Shown here one piece after another: positions 1 to 12,200 of a stretch of DNA of 64,000 nucleotides; within the stretch, counting starts at the first letter, position 1, and each line of letters opens with the position of its first letter. The DNA is from Cricetomys ansorgei. Lineage: Eukaryota > Chordata > Mammalia > Rodentia > Nesomyidae. Position numbers and translations under genes: made by a program. A model generated the notes under the pieces. It was not told the DNA's origin and did no database searches. It saw only the letters and a list, made by a program, of their open reading frames with translations. The DNA lies in contig JAMJFZ010000363.1 in the NCBI GenBank assembly GCA_026225945.1, forward strand, positions 1 through 64,000, in the 5' to 3' direction.

Positions 1-87
1 AGCCCTCCAACACCCCGCACACGTATGGGCTTTTCGCACCTGATTTAGTCAGCAAAGAAACACGTTGGTTAAAGGAAGGCACATTAG

Positions 88-330
<243 letters not shown>

Positions 331-1552
331 TAAAGCCAGTGCGACTTCCTTTGCCCTCGCTGTCTGTTCCTGACCACCCACTGGCACGGTCGCAGTGACA
401 ATGCCATATCCCAGTAGCCTGGGTTCTAGATTGTGGACTGGGAGGCCCAGCTAACCTATGGAATCTGGACTCCAGCAGCATCAGTACAGGAACCGTGTGT
501 AGCCCTTAGTATGTATGGCCAGGCATAAACTGGATTAACAAATAGACTACCAACCAGGGAGATAGATCTTATGTTCATAATCTTCATTTTACCTTTAAGG
601 ATGCTGAAGTTGAGAGAGGGAGATCCGCTTGCCTGTGGTCACACAGGCCACACACAGCAACTGATACTGAGACACCAAACCGCAGCAGAGTTCAGACACT
701 GCTGAGTCTCGCCCCACTGAGATGCCAGAGACACCTTACGTTCTGCCATAGGGAGAATGAGGAAGCAGTGTTTGATTTGCCAGTGGAGGCAGTTTGGGCA
801 ATTCAGAGTTAGGAGCAGGTGTGTTTAAAGAAATGACTTTCCTTCAAGATTCTAGAGAATAATTTGGGTGGAATGAAATATTTTGTCTTCCTACTGTCCA
901 GCCCATCAAGCCCGTGGCAAGTCCTGGGATCCTTAGTGGGGTGCAGATGGCTGGGCATGCTGGGAGCATCCAAGTGCGGCCTGGGTCTGTGTCCTGACTG
1001 TTTGTTTTGTCCTGGATCTGCTAAGAGACGCATACAACAGTTGAGCAGGACACTGGAGCGCTGGTGTGCCGGCTCCAGCACTTACCTATGGCCAGATCAC
1101 ATGTCCGGGATGCTGCACTGGCCTCATGGCTATGCAGTGTGACCAGGAGTCGGGGAATTAGGTCATCCAGCGCGTCTGCTCACTTCTCCTCTCACAAGTC
1201 CACAAGGAGATCGTGGCATGACCAGAATTCCTCAATCATGTCTGGCATGCAGAGATGAGGAGTTAGGAACAATATGTGTGTGTGTATGTGTGTGGTGTGG
1301 ATGCGTGTGTGTGTACATGTTTGTACACATATGTGAAGGTCCATATTGCACGTATGTATAAAAGGGTCTGCAACAACACACAGTGCCTCTCAACACTGTG
1401 GAAGTTTGCTATCAACTCCAGAAATTGCTAAGCATCTGAGATGGAACCTACCAACATGGAAGTTTTCTGAAGGCACCCCAGGCTCACAGGCCCTGGGTAA
1501 CATCCCCAGGATCAGAAGTTCAAGGCATGTTTATCTTTTTTTGTGTGTGTGT

Positions 1553-1700
1553 GATTTTGAGACAGGGTCTCACTGTATAGTTCTGTAGTTCTGGCTGTAC
1601 TGGAACTCACTTTGTAGACCAGGTTGGCCTTGAACTCTCAGAGATCTGCCTGGCCCTGTCTTCCAAGTGCTGGGATTAAAGGCGTGTGCCACAGGCGTCC
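1553..1700 (-). repeat. B1 SINE (antisense), with a second B1 fragment inverted beside it
   Basis: Reading the + strand gives the antisense B1 pattern: GAGACAGGGTCTCACTGTAT at the Pol III-internal end, GTAGACCAGGTTGGCCTTGAAC in the middle region, and GTGCTGGGATTAAAGGCGTG at the element's 5' end. Just beyond, about 1712-1762, a + strand B1 tail fragment ends in GACCTTGTCTCAAAAAGG. The two pieces are therefore oppositely oriented. Confidence 0.85.
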
Positions 1701-2945
1701 TTAACTATAGAGAGAGTTTGAGACCATCTTGGGATACATGAGACCTTGTCTCAAAAAGGAAGGTGCGGGGACCCCACTGGCTGCCGCTGCCAGGACTGGC
1801 TTTCAGTCCCAGGGACTTTGGGAGCCAGTTGGAGCTCCCGCCTCAGGGTTAACGGAAAGGGTGGCCAACATTTCCTCACAGCAGTTTTTGTCGTTCTTGG
1901 CTGAGAACGGCTTGTAAGTGACATTAATCCCCTGATTCACTGGTCAGACTGGGCTTTGCTTGAGCAAGATCTCCAGCAGGAGAGCAGATGCCAGCAGCTG
2001 GAAGTGGCCACTGGCCAACACCAAAGCTGGCTTCTCAGGCTCCTCCTCTGGCCTCTCCGGCTCCTCCTCTCCTTGGCTGCCTTTCAGCTGTTTCTGATAA
2101 CCTCCAGCCTCTTATTCACAGAAGTGACACCTCTCCCTGGGACCTGTCACCTTCCCTGTCTGAGGTCCCGGTTGACCTGAGTCCTCACAGCTATGCTATG
2201 CCCCCCACCCCCACCTGCCTGGGGCCCAAGACTGCTGCCTCTCCTCGGTAGAAGTGTCCAGCTGCTGCTAGGCTCCTCAGAACCCTAGAAAAGTGACTTT
2301 CTGTTTCTTGAGGACTCTTCTGTTTCATGATGTTTAGATCTTTGTGGGATCTTGATGAGTTTTCCAGGTCTGCTGCAACAAACCAGCATGCCCCAGGTGC
2401 CTCTAATAAGAGGCATTCGTTTCTCCATGTTGTGAGGCTGATCAAGCTTAAGTGTCAGCACTGCCGCCCCCCACCAGCCCTCTCTCCTCTGAACAGATGG
2501 TCAGCTGTCTGTCTGCTCTCACAGTCCCATTATCTTACAAACTCATGGTCACACTGGACCAGGGCCCACCCTGTGATCCCCATCCCACCATATTTACCTC
2601 TGTAAAGACGTCTCCACTCATGTTCTGTGGTGCTAGGGGCCAGAGCTTCAGCTTACAAAGTTTGGATGACAATTCAGCCTGTAGCAGGGACTCTTTGACA
2701 CCTCTGAGATCCTACTTCAGCTGTGGGTGTGGGCCCTTTTTGTACTGTGGTGGGAAAGGCCCATTTCATAAGGAAGTCGCTTCCATGATGACATGGGGAT
2801 GGGAAGAGTGGATGGGGCAGTCAAAGCACTAGAAATAACCCTACTCTGCTGCTCTGTGCCTGCTCTGCAATGCGGATCCCACGGCAGCCAAGCACGTGTG
2901 CTCGGAGGCCAGGATTAATACAGGGCAGGACACAGTGGGGGAAAT

Positions 2946-4099
2946 GGCTGTCACGCAGCAGGTCCAGAGGGGTGGCTGTACACAGCAGGTCCAGAGGGGT
3001 GACTGTCACACAGCAGGTCCAGAGGGGTGGCTGTCACACAGCAGGTCCAGAGGGGTGGCTGTCACACAGCAGGTCCAGAGGGGTGGCTGTCACACAGCAG
3101 GTCCAGAGGGGTGGCTGTCACACAGCAGGTCCAGAGGGGTGGCTGTCACACAGCAGGTCCAGAGGGGTGGCTGTCACACAGCAGGTCCAGAGGGGTGGCT
3201 GTTACACAGCAGGTCCAGAGGGGTGGCTGTACACAGCAGGTCCAGAGGGGTGGCTGTCACACAGCAGGTCCAGAGGGGTGGCTGTTACACAGCAGGGTCA
3301 GAGGGGTGGCTGTTACACAGCAGGGTCAGAGGGGTGGCTGTTACACAGCAGGTCCAGAGGGGTGGCTGTCACACAGCAGGTCCAGAGGGTGGCTGTTACA
3401 CAGCAGGTCCAGAGGGGTGGCTGTACACAGCAGGGTTAGAGGGGTGGCTGTACACAGCAGGTCCAGAGGGGTGGCTGTCACACAGCAGGTCCAGAGGGGT
3501 GGCTGTCACACAGCAGGGTTAGAGGGGTGGCTGTCACACAGCAGGTCCAGAGGGGTGGCTGTCACACAGCAGGTCCAGAGGGGTGGCTGTTACACAGCAG
3601 GTCCAGAGGGGTGGCTGTTACACAGCAGGGTCAGAGGGGTGGCTGTTACACAGTAGGTCCAGAGGGGTGGCTGTTACACAGCAGGTCCAGAGGGGTGGCT
3701 GTTACACAGCAGGTCCAGAGGGGTGGCTGTTACACAGCAGGGTTAGAGGGGTGGCTGTACACAGCAGGTCCAGAGGGGTGGCTGTCACACAGCAGGTCCA
3801 GAGGGGTGGCTGTCACACAGCAGGTCCAGAGGGGTGGCTGTCACACAGCAGGTCCAGAGGGGTGGCTGTCACACAGCAGGTCCAGAGGGGTGGCTGTCAC
3901 ACAGCAGGTCCAGAGGGGTGGCTGTACACAGCAGGTCCAGAGGGGTGGCTGTTACACAGCAGGGTCAGAGGGGTGGCTGTTACACAGCAGGTCCAGAGGG
4001 GTGGCTGTTACACAGCAGGTCCAGAGGGGTGGCTGTTACACAGCAGGTCCAGAGGGGTGGCTGTTACACAGCAGGTCCAGAGGGGTGGCTGTTACATGG
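2946..4099 (+). repeat. 28-bp minisatellite, about 41 copies
   Basis: A near-perfect head-to-tail array of GGCTGTCACACAGCAGGTCC followed by AGAGGGGT. Variants are shared among units: C or T at position 7, a 27-bp form lacking that base (GGCTGTACACAGC), and GGTCCAG replaced by GGGTCAG or GGGTTAG. It lies inside a SIM2 intron. Because 28 is 1 modulo 3, long open frames in all three + frames are a by-product of the repeat and do not indicate coding. There are no spacers, so it is not a CRISPR array. Confidence 0.97.
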
Positions 4100-5225
4100 C
4101 AAGATTATCACATGCATCTCTGCAGATATTCCCAAAGGTGTTAGGGCCTTGAGAATATTACATTTCTGCTTCTCAACCTCCCACACATCTTTCCATGTTT
4201 AAAAAAAAAAAAAGACAAAACACCTGATTCTTCATTCTGGTTAAAAAACTTAACCCACTTCTTTGTTAGAGATTTAGAAGATGAAGAAAAAGAAGAAAAT
4301 GGTGATTCCCTGTTACTTTACCAGCTAGATAAGAATTCCTGTGTGTGGAGGCCCGTCTGTCTGCCCCTGCTCCTCACGGGAATGGTCTAGTCTTCGCAAT
4401 TGTATGTTAGGGATGTGATTACCTTTCTACAAATGGGGAAAGGGAGGCAAGGCTGGCTAGTGGTCTGCCCTCGATCAGAACTAGTGTGAATGGTGTGTGC
4501 TCACACGCCGTTTGCACAGGTAGCTTACACTCTGTTCATTTCTCTTTCCGTGTATCATGTGCATCTCCACGGCATCACAAATCATCAGTCATTTCAGTGG
4601 CTGCATAACACGCCACAATTTCTTTACACTCCCTTTGACACCTAAGCCCCCTCCTCCAAAATTCTTGAACTTTAAACAAGATTGCAATGAAGAATCCTTC
4701 TGCACAGCAGCCTATGTTTAATGCATAACTCCCCCAGACCCTGCCCCTAGAAGTGAGCGCGCTTTCTCCTGAGCTGACTAGAAAGCTCTCTAGTCACCAC
4801 CATCCCCCAGACAGGCCTGCACCATAGATCTCTGGCCTCAACTGCCACCCTTTTTCCTGAATTAGCCATTTTCAGTGGATTTTAGAATGGGCAAGGTGCA
4901 GCTGTGTCCTTTACAGAATCCCAGAGCCCTGCCACCACCTCCAGAAACCCTGCTCTGTCTCCTTGATTCCTGCTCCTTCTCCTTTGGAGCCTGCAACCAC
5001 TGACCCTCTCTGGGCATTTCACATAAACAGAACCACGCCGTATTCATTTCTTTTTGAGTACTTGCTGGATTGCACCTTCCTTAGAGTCAGCTAAACTAGT
5101 TAAGCACTTGCTCATTTGGCCCTTTTGTGTGTTTTCTTTGGTGCTTTGTGGACACCCCTCGATCACGGTGCTTTTAGGTCTAAGTGCTTTTATTAATCAT
5201 GAAGTCTGTGTGCGCGCGCTCGTGT

Positions 5226-5355
5226 GTTTGAGACAGAGTCTTACATTGTAGTCAGTCTAGCGTCCACTCTGTGGCCAGGCTAGCCTGAGACTGTGGTGAT
5301 CCTCCCTCACCCTCCCACATGCTGGAATTACAGGGGAGGCACCACACTTGGCCGG
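5226..5355 (-). repeat. B1 SINE, antisense, diverged
   Basis: The + strand reads TTTGAGACAGAGTCTTACAT, then GGCCAGGCTAGCCTGAGAC and CATGCTGGAATTACAGG, ending in CACCACACTTGGCCGG: the reverse complement of a B1 element with several substitutions. Confidence 0.75.
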
Positions 5356-5379
5356 AGAAAATGGAGTCAGTTTATCCCA

Positions 5380-5569
5380 ATTTTTTAAAAATATTTTATT
5401 TTTAAAAATTTTATGTACAGTGGTGTTTTGCCTGCATGTATGTCTGTGTGAGGGTGTCAGATCCCCTGGAACAGGAGTTAGAGATAGTTGTGAGCTGCTA
5501 TGTGGGTGCTGGGAATTGAACCTGTGTCCTCTGGAAGAGCAGCCAGTGCTCTTTACCTCTCCAGCCCCC
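5380..5569 (-). repeat. B2-type SINE, antisense
   Basis: The A/T-rich 3' tail (on the + strand, ATTTTATTTTTAAAAATTTT) is followed by GTGTTTTGCCTGCATGTATG, TGGGTGCTGGGAATTGAACC, TCCTCTGGAAGAGCAGCCAG and CTCTCCAGCCCC. This is the reverse complement of a standard rodent B2 whose 5' end is GGGGCTGGAGAG. Confidence 0.88.
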
Positions 5570-6594
5570 ATTCCCAAATATTTTAAGAACCAAATCATAG
5601 ACATTTCATAGATTCTATTGCCTGTGACATGTAAGGCTGACAATCTCTTGACTATCAGTCGATACCATTTCTCTGATGCATCAGAACAGCTCGAAGAGCT
5701 TGTTACAGTGGCTGACACAGATCCACCTGGGATAACAGAGAGCCTGGGGTGAGCTGGGCTGACTGAGGTCTCCGCTTCATACGGCAAACTCAGTGAGGAC
5801 TGAGTTTGTGTTGGATACACACCTTGGTGTGTGTGTTTGTGTGTGTGCGGGGTCCATTAGCACCAGCTAGCCCCATCACAGCCTCAGCCCCTTTGGCCTT
5901 CTCCCTGGTCTCTGCACAGGTGGATTCCAGGCCAGCCCTCCTTGAACGACAAGAATGTTCTAGGATCTAGATGAAACATGCCGTGTCTTTGCTCAGCGGT
6001 CTTCCTTTGGCTTCCCACCCGCAGCTGTTGGCTTCCCTTCCAAGCTTCCCCCCATCTGCCTACTTGAGGGCTGCAAGGAATAGTCATGGTTTATGGGCAC
6101 ACAGAGGCTTTGGGGAGCTGCTCAGCTGCCCAGCGTTTGCACCCATGCATAGAAGGTGGGCTCATGGGCCCAATTTTCAGGCGTTGTGTCACTAAGCAGA
6201 GGGCTTTCTTACACGAGCAACACAGGAAATTAACAGCCCGAGGAAAATTGGGTAATTGGGAAGAAAATATAAACGGCAGCGGAGTAAGGGAGTGGGTTCC
6301 CTGTGAACACACTTGTCCAGACAGATGGCAAATGTCAGCACCAACCTGACACTTGGTTGAATGCCCTGGAACTAGCGTTCTGTTTAAAACAGCTAAGTCC
6401 CCTGCCCATTAAAGGTTTCGGGGATTAAAACATAATTGGGGCATTTTGGATACTAAAAAGCTAATCAGATTTTACCACTCTGCAGGTATTGGTGATGTCT
6501 GGGGGCTTTTTTTCCTCCCATGAAAGTAGTGACTGTTAAATCAGGGTTCTTAACAAGAGGGGAGGAGCTCCTCCAGGGACCCTGCAAAGTGTAG

Positions 6595-8320
<1,726 letters not shown>

Positions 8321-8489
8321 GGATATCGAATACAAGGAGCTTCAGCTGTCTCTGGACCAGGTATCCACTTCTAAGTCTCAGGACTCCTGGAGAACCACCT
8401 TGTCTACCTCACAAGAAACTAGGAAATCAGCTAAACCCAAAAATACGAAGATGAAGACAAAGCTGAGAACAAACCCTTACCCCCCACAG
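8321..8489 (+). CDS. SIM2: SIM2 coding exon (PAC end and nuclear-localisation segment)
   Basis: The acceptor TTTCCAG ends at 8320 and the donor GTAACC starts at 8490. The exon is 169 nt (1 + 56 codons) and ends in phase 0. It encodes DIEYKELQLSLDQVSTSKSQ, then DSWRTTLSTSQETRK, then the basic run KPKNTKMKTKLRTNPYPPQ. The lysine/arginine-rich stretch (about 8431-8480) matches the nuclear localisation signal reported for SIM proteins. The LDQVSTSK wording is closer to what I recall of mouse than of human. The frame is intact. Confidence 0.96.
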
Positions 8490-9059
8490 GTAACCTATCT
8501 GGGGACTCAGGGAACCTGGGCATGAACTATGACCCTCTGTTCAGGGGATTCCTTGCTGAGCAAGAAAAGGTCCCCGAGGGACATCCTCAGATGGTGACAC
8601 CCCTGAGCCTTGTCAAGAATGAGAAAAACACAGCTAAACCAGGAGGGCACACCAGCCCTCTGAAATCATGTGAGCGTGGGTTACAGAACCTGTATATTCT
8701 GTTTCAGAGACAGGGTCTCACTATGTTAACCAGGCTAGACTTGAGTTCCTGGCTCAAGTGATCTTCTCAATCCCCTGAATGGCTAGAAGGATAGATGTGA
8801 GCTCATGGTAACTTCAAAATGAAAACTTTCCGTCTTAAAAAGTCATTAGTGAGCTGTGGGAAGTGGAAGTATCCACAGGCATCTGGTGTGTGGTCGGCTT
8901 GGAGTACAGGATCTTTTCACTCAAGGGCCTTGCAGTAACGTTGGGGTCAGGCCAGCCCTAGCGTGGGGCTGGGCCCCTAAGACCTGGTCTTGTGGGACTA
9001 GAAGGTAGCTTACCAGTGGCCTCTCTGACGGCCTCTCATCTGTCTTCCTTGCCTTGCAG
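8490..9059 (+). other. SIM2: SIM2 intron with SINE fragment
   Basis: A short intron (570 bp) with acceptor TTGCAG ending at 9059. A diverged antisense B1-like fragment lies at about 8704-8800 (GAGACAGGGTCTCACTATGT). I see nothing else. Confidence 0.8.
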
Positions 9060-9468
9060 CAATACAGCTCGTTCCAAATGGACAAGCTGGAGTGCAGCCA
9101 GGCGGGAAACTGGAGAGCCAGTCCCCCCACAAATGCTCCAGCTCCCCCAGAACAGCAGCTCCATTCAGAAGGCAGCGACCTGTTATATGGGCCACCCTAC
9201 AGCCTTCCCTTCTCCTACCATTACGGACACTTCCCTCTGGACTCTCACGTCTTCAGCAGCAAGAAGCCAGCATTGCCCACCAAGTTCGGGCAAACCCAAG
9301 GATCCCCATGTGAGGTGGCACGCTTTTTCCTAAGCACGCTGCCAGCCAGCAGCGAACGCCAATGGCACTATGCCAACCCCCTAGTGCCCAGCAGCCCATC
9401 TCCAGCTAAAACCCTTTCTGAACCTCCTGTGAATGCTGCCCGGCATGGACTAATGCCAAACTATGAAG
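9060..9468 (+). CDS. SIM2: SIM2 coding exon (SIM C-terminal domain)
   Basis: The acceptor CCTTGCAG ends at 9059 and the donor GTAGGT starts at 9469. The exon is 409 nt (136 codons + 1). It encodes QYSSFQMDKLECSQ, a Pro/Ser-rich middle, YSLPFSYHYGHFPLDSHVFS, the block GSPCEVARFFLSTLPASS and finally GLMPNYE. This is the SIM-specific C-terminal domain used for repression and activation. If the donor is not used, the frame continues for 14 further residues to TAG at 9510-9512. Intron read-through of this kind is how the short isoform SIM2s is described in human, so a similar product is possible here. The frame is intact. Confidence 0.96.
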
Positions 9469-11731
9469 GTAGGTCCCATTTGCATGAGGCGAAGGGGAGG
9501 CAGCATCAGTAGCAGTGGGTGGCAGCTGGAAAAAGAATCCTCACACTTTGGGCAAACTTTGACTTTTTCTGTTTCTAAGTAGGGATTACCATGCTTCCTA
9601 TTGCCAGTCATGGCTTCACACAGTGAGAAAGGAGTTACAGTGAGTGGGTTACACGGACACCGGTGAAGGCATAAAGAACAAAGGGAAACTGAGTACCCAG
9701 TCCCCATCTAACTCCTGGCCTTATCCACGCTCCACAGGGAGACAAAAGTGATTTTCCAAACCAGCTCTATGCCTGACACCACCCTAGCTACTTCCACGAG
9801 ATGCCTTCTCAGTGTGCCTCAGAGTAAATGAGAGACACTGGTTCGTTTCCTAGACCAGCTTTCAAACTACAGGAAATAAAAGCAGAAATTCCTGCCCTTG
9901 CTGCCCTTGGGGACAGAAACCACAGACACAGAACAATTAACATGAATTCTTACAGCCTCTGTCTTTCTCTCTGTAAAATGGGATCACAGCCTATGCAGTG
10001 AGCCTACTTAGCACACTCCAGGTACCTGACAGTACATGCTAATTCAACCACAGCTGAGGACTGGCCTTTTAACTTCTCCTGTCAGCAAGTAAGTAGGAAG
10101 AGCCACCTACTATCTGAGACACAGAGACTTCTGTCTGCTTACTAGACAAGCCCAGGCAGGTGACAGTACGGCCTGAGAGTTAGCTGTGGCAAGGTATAGG
10201 CCAGTTCTACCCAGAGCTTGTGACTGCTCAGAGCACCCAGCAAGCTGAAGCAAACCGTCTGCAGGAAACCCTAATGGGGGCAAACGTCTCACTAGGATGC
10301 TGTGCCTAGAAAAAAATATCAACATTTACTAAGTAGTTTCCTGAAATGTGTCCACCAGCATCCCTTCCCCCTCCCCCTCCCCCACCAGTATCCCCCTTCC
10401 CCCTCCCCCCTCCCACCAGTATCCCCCTTCCCCCTCCCCAACCAGCATCCCCCTTCCCCCTCCCCCTCTCCCACCAGCATCCCCCTTCCCCCTCTCCCTC
10501 CCCCACCAGCATCCCCCTTCCCCTCTCCCACCAGTATCCCCCCTTCCCCCTCCCCCACCAGCATCCCCCTTCCCCCTCCCCCACCAGCATCCCTCTTCCC
10601 CCCTCCCCCACCAGCATCCCGCTTCCCCCTCCCCCTCCAGCATCCCCCTCCCCCTCCCCCTCCAGCATCCCTCTTCCCCCCCTCCCCCTCCCCCTCTGGT
10701 TTTGCTTTTTAAGCAAACTCTGAGCCTCTGACTCAACACTGAGCCTACATTTCATGGCCAAATTTAAGCAAAGGGGCAGTCATGGGAGAGATCAGGCCCT
10801 CGTGGCCATCAGGAGAACGCGGTTTTCAAAAGCAGACAAATTAGAAGGGACCGTACCAGCGCCAGGGCCACCCTGCCTTGGCCCCAGGCTGTTCTAGCAG
10901 CCTGTCCCTCCCTGGGGATGGCTGGATCCGACACACTCACCTGTGCAAGGGTCCCTCACAATCAGGGAAAGAAAAGGTAAAAGGCCTTGCCAAACCCATG
11001 TGATGAAGACTTGTCTCTCTGTATCTGAGGATTGACCAAGGTTATAATACACAGAACTTGACTTTTATTACTGTTTCAAAGGAAAGAGGCTGCCATTTGA
11101 TTAGAAGGGCTGTGGGGGAAGGACCAGGGTGCTAATTTGAGGCAATTTGTGACCAACTTCCTAGAGTTTGGTATGAAAAGAAAACAAAGGCCTCATGGGA
11201 AAGCTCAGGGGAGTTACTTGAATGGGCATGGTTAATACTTTTAATTATGAGCCTACTAAACAGCACAGAGTGGTTATGACCCCTGCCCCATCGAGGAATT
11301 AGTAAACCGGGCAGATTGGGGCGCTGTGAAGAGGACCCTGCTTAGCTTCTACTCCACTGCTGTCCAATAAGGTGTCCATTAGCCCCTCGTGGCTTTGGAG
11401 CACCTTTATATTGATGACATACTGGAATAGTTGGCTCTGCTGCATTAAGCGCTCAGAATGAATCCCACGGGTTCCTCTTCAAACTCCAACAGCATCTCGC
11501 GATTGCACTGCGCTGGCCCGGAGCACACAAGGGGTGGCCCGGGTCGGGGAGAACTGCGTTGTAGCCGGGGTGGGTCGGGTGGGCGAGTGACTCCGTGCTT
11601 GAACGAGGAGGGCCGTGCGGCTCTGTGCAAAGCCAAGGGCGCCTCTGGCTCGGCGCAGAGCACAGGGCGGACTCTCCGAGGCTGCGGCTTCCCTCCAGTG
11701 CGCTCCTCTAAGCCGTCGCTTGTGCCCACAG
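9469..11731 (+). other. SIM2: Last SIM2 intron
   Basis: An intron between GTAGGT (9469) and CCCACAG (ending 11731). It contains the C-rich minisatellite (10352-10697) and, from about 10.99 to 11.45 kb, a repeat-free AT-rich block with TTAATACTTTTAATTATGAG. It runs into the CpG-rich region from about 11.5 kb. I see no additional exon. Confidence 0.85.
10352..10697 (+). repeat. C-rich polypyrimidine minisatellite, about 12 copies
   Basis: Head-to-tail units of 25-30 bp, each CCACCAGCATCCCCC followed by TTCCCCCTCCCC, vary in C-run length and in CAT versus TAT. The + strand is almost entirely C and T, so the - strand is an A/G tract rich in GGGGGAGGGG with triplex and G-quadruplex potential. Proline-rich open frames here are low-complexity artefacts. 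Confidence 0.95.
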
Positions 11732-12200
11732 CCCCCGCCGCCGCCGCCGCCGCCGCCGCGCGCAGGTTTGCCGAGGACCCCGCGCCCCCGAGCTTCCCGA
11801 GCTGCGGCCATTACCGCGAGGAGCCCGCGCTGGGGCCCGCCAAGGCGGCGCGCCAGGCGTCCCGGGACGGAGCGCGGCTGGCGCTGGCCCGAGCGCCGCC
11901 CGAGTGCTGCGCGCCGCCCGCTCCCGAGCCTCAGGCGCCCGCGCAGCTGCCCTTCGTGCTGCTCAACTACCACCGCGTGCTGGCGCGCCGCGGGCCGCTG
12001 GGGGGCGCTGCGCCCGGCCTGGCCTGCGGCCCCGGGGCCCCGGAGGCGGCCGGCCCGCTGCGGCCCCGACACCCCGGCCCGGGCGCGGCCTCCGCGCCCG
12101 GCGCGCCCCGGCCGCACTACCTGGGCGCCTCGGTCATCATCACCAACGGCAGGTGACCCGCCAGGGCCGGCCCGGGCCGCAGGGCCGCAGGGAGAAGCCA
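11500..12200. promoter_or_regulatory. CpG island over last SIM2 exon
   Basis: GC content and CpG density rise sharply here compared with the rest of the window, with many GCG, CGCC and GGCGC groups. The island begins about 230 bp before the exon and covers all of the coding part of the last exon. Part of the CpG richness is explained by Ala/Pro/Arg coding. Whether it has promoter activity cannot be seen from sequence; a CCAAT (about 11364) and a TTTATATTGA (about 11404) upstream are only suggestive. Confidence 0.7.
11732..12156 (+). CDS. SIM2: SIM2 terminal coding exon (Ala/Pro-rich repression region)
   Basis: The acceptor CCCACAG ends at 11731; the CDS ends at TGA 12154-12156. After the split codon G|CC (Ala) and a Pro comes a run of eight alanines (GCC x7 and GCG, 11737-11760), then RRFAEDPAPPSFPSCGHYRE, LALARAPPECCAPPAPEPQ, LPFVLLNYHRVLARRGPLG and the end PHYLGASVIITNGR. 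This is the long-isoform tail of SIM2, an Ala/Pro/Arg-rich repression region. The segment I recall for mouse and human has a shorter alanine run at this point. The frame is open and agrees with the preceding exon's phase. Confidence 0.95.

Noticed and set aside
2946..4099. CRISPR-like direct-repeat array
   Set aside because: Units are contiguous with no unique spacers and the DNA is mammalian.
2870..4202. Long + strand open frames (about 190-209 codons) with GGCHTAGPEGW-type repeats
   Set aside because: They are the translation of the 28-bp minisatellite in all three frames; no start, splice or conservation signal supports a protein.
5257..5820. 187-codon - strand frame
   Set aside because: It runs through a B1 and a B2 SINE, so it is repeat-derived.
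10302..10761. Proline-rich (+) and Gly/Arg/Trp-rich (-) frames
   Set aside because: Both come from the C-rich minisatellite and contain nothing else.
11458..11731. Extension of the last SIM2 frame upstream as a single-exon start at 11458
   Set aside because: The CCCACAG acceptor at 11731 and the phase of the exon at 9060-9468 explain the exon start; the upstream part has no SIM2 similarity.
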